Origin: CAZKBP01 sp964551015
GTDB lineage: Bacteria; Bacteroidota; Bacteroidia; Cytophagales; Microscillaceae
Assembly (NCBI GenBank): GCA_964551015.1
Contig: CAZKBP010000055.1
Location: forward strand, 1 to 25,671
Direction: 5' to 3'
Length of the DNA: 25,671 bases
The notes under the pieces are model-generated. The model saw only the letters and a list, made by a program, of their open reading frames with translations. It made no database searches and was not told where the DNA came from. Position 1 is the stretch's first letter; each line of letters starts with the position of its first letter. Position numbers and translations under genes: made by a program. This document shows, one piece after another, positions 24,383 through 25,671 of this stretch.

Positions 24383-25453
24383 CTATTTACGCCAAGTGAT
24401 TTTCTGGATTTTATGGGCGATTTTATGTGGAAGCTCATCTTCTATGATAATGCGATCATACTTGAGCAAATGCAAACAATACAGATTGGGATCGCCTAAA
24501 TCTTTAGATACCTTCATATTGATAAACTCCTGATATTCAGGACATTCACTAGACCAACTCAGGCGAAAAACTTGCTCTTCCAATAAATATTCTACAATTA
24601 GGTAAGGCCCGTCGTAGCGATGCGGCAGGCAGGTCAGGTAAACCGAGCATCGCAAAAAACTATCACCAAAAAAAACCAAATAACCAATGGAAAACAAGGG
24701 ATACAGTATTTTTTGATAATCAATATGAAAAGCTTGTAGACAAGTCTCTAGCTCTTCCATTTTCTCTTTGAGATCGTGCACCAATAGTTTTTCCTTGTTC
24801 AAACGATCCCAAGCCTTCCATTTGCCTTTCCAATTGTAATACTCCATGTACTCCTCTCCCAGGCGTAATTTGTAGTCAAACACCGAGGGGCGATCTAGTA
24901 CATAACCAGGATAATAGTATTTACGATTAGTATCGAGTGCATAGTCTACTTCTAAAAGCATCGTGTAAAGTCCTAGACTAGACTTCTCATAATCTTGGTC
25001 ATACAGACCCAGAATACTGGCCAAACTGCTCTTGCCTTGGTCAAAAAAACTCACAGCGATCAGTTTATCCCCGTCGTAAACACAAACCTCGTAGGTATCA
25101 AAGACGCTCTCTTCTAGATTAGCAAAGAAAAATTGATGGAGTGAATCAAAGATAAATCCCTTGAAACGGTGCTTTTGCCCACGATATAACCTTTCCTTAG
25201 CTTCGTTTAGGCTAGCTCTTTTAATGATAGACCGAAATTTCCGATTATTGCGATTAAGCGTTTTTCGCAAACGCTTTTTAAATTGATAATCTTTGAGGCG
25301 GAGTCGAATATTTACCGTGGAAAACACGTCTTCTTCTAAGCAAATCAGTTGTGAACGATAGAGCATCGGCGCACTCCTGAACCACCCACTAGCCAAGTAT
25401 TTATCTAGGCGGGCTGGTGATAAGGATTGGGGGTAGTAATGTTGAACCAACAT
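24383..25453 (-). CDS. Arginyl/leucyl-tRNA-protein transferase-like (ATE/Bpt fold)
   Basis: A roughly 356-residue protein with the ATE layout. The N-terminal part has 'LDKYLASGWFRSAPMLYR' (the GFRRSG...YRP block) at about 27-42 of the longer form. The GNAT-like catalytic part has 'FDTYEVCVYDGDKLIAVSFFDQGKSSLASILGLYDQDYEKSSLGLYTMLLEVDYA' and 'YYYPGYVLDRPSVFDYKLRLG'. The latter are the ATE_C substrate- and tRNA-binding motifs. In family members this domain transfers Arg or Leu to a protein N-terminus for degradation. Here the N-terminal Cys cluster is reduced to one Cys (position 47 of the GTG form). About 140 residues follow the transferase domain, of unknown role. ATG at 25453 is chosen; GTG at 25480 would add 9 residues. 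Confidence 0.78.
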   Translation of the reverse strand: MLVQHYYPQSLSPARLDKYLASGWFRSAPMLYRSQLICLEEDVFSTVNIRLRLKDYQFKKRLRKTLNRNNRKFRSIIKRASLNEAKERLYRGQKHRFKGFIFDSLHQFFFANLEESVFDTYEVCVYDGDKLIAVSFFDQGKSSLASILGLYDQDYEKSSLGLYTMLLEVDYALDTNRKYYYPGYVLDRPSVFDYKLRLGEEYMEYYNWKGKWKAWDRLNKEKLLVHDLKEKMEELETCLQAFHIDYQKILYPLFSIGYLVFFGDSFLRCSVYLTCLPHRYDGPYLIVEYLLEEQVFRLSWSSECPEYQEFINMKVSKDLGDPNLYCLHLLKYDRIIIEDELPHKIAHKIQKITWRK

Positions 25454-25616
25454 GATAAATTTAGGGCTTCGTATATTCACTTCATCTTATCGTAAAAATA
25501 CAGAAAGCAATAGGTCTTTAAGGACTGTATTATACAAAATCGTACTAGCCAAACTACAAAATCCCCACCAATTAAAAAAATTTATTTAAATAGCCCAAAG
25601 AAGCTACTTATTAATG

Positions 25617-25671
25617 GTTCGGAACTGCCTTTTTGGAGTTCGGAACTGCCTTTTTGGAGTTCGGAACTGCC
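25617..25671. repeat. 21-bp tandem repeat running off the right edge
   Basis: Two perfect 21-bp copies (25617-25637 and 25638-25658) and a 13-bp partial copy (25659-25671), built of gttcggaactgcc followed by tttttgga. The array is cut by the window end, so the full copy number is unknown. Each unit holds a small palindrome, gttc-g-gaac. The unit is free of stop codons in all six frames, so spurious open frames are expected. Confidence 0.9.

Overview
This window looks like chromosomal DNA of a member of the Bacteroidota, most likely a Saprospiria- or Cytophagia-type marine or environmental lineage. This is inferred from the gene families, not from a marker gene. Supporting traits are starts mostly without a Shine-Dalgarno sequence, a giant AsmA-like envelope protein, a secreted WD40 propeller protein, a PPi-type phosphofructokinase, and intergenic DNA rich in short palindromes and tandem repeats. 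No rRNA, tRNA, CRISPR array or intact mobile element was found.

Layout. Bases 1-160 hold direct repeats and two small hairpins. Bases 161-4981 (-) encode a 1606-residue membrane-anchored protein made of about seven repeats, divergent from a bile-acid:sodium-symporter-type transporter (5175-6092, +). An alpha/beta hydrolase (6200-7075, -), a small unknown protein with a good terminator (7260-7685, -) and an ABC-2-type permease-like membrane protein (7970-9331, -) follow. A spacer with an IS3-type transposase remnant (9387-9584) leads to a PPi-type phosphofructokinase (9811-11055, +).

Bases 11263-13757 (-) form a tight three-gene unit, read as AAA ATPase, then a stand-alone Toprim protein (DUF3226-like), then an ABC ATPase. 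The ATPase plus Toprim pair resembles the organisation of OLD, Gabija and PARIS anti-phage systems and is the most interesting candidate system here. A REP-like inverted repeat pair separates it from lysA (13839-15089, -), which diverges from a HisA paralogue lacking the first catalytic Asp (15222-15941, +).

Bases 16042-19025 (-) hold a DUF72 gene overlapping a secreted 14-repeat WD40 gene by 4 nt. asnB (19168-21093, -) diverges from an SDR oxidoreductase (21478-22341, +), with a strong unassigned terminator hairpin in the spacer. The SDR converges with and overlaps a second alpha/beta hydrolase (22313-23107, -). The right end carries an SRPBCC protein, an unknown 123-residue protein and an arginyl-tRNA-protein-transferase-like protein. 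A 21-bp tandem repeat then runs off the edge of the window.

Functionally this is mainly housekeeping (lysine/peptidoglycan precursor and asparagine synthesis, glycolysis, transport, envelope), with one accessory-looking cassette and scattered repeats.
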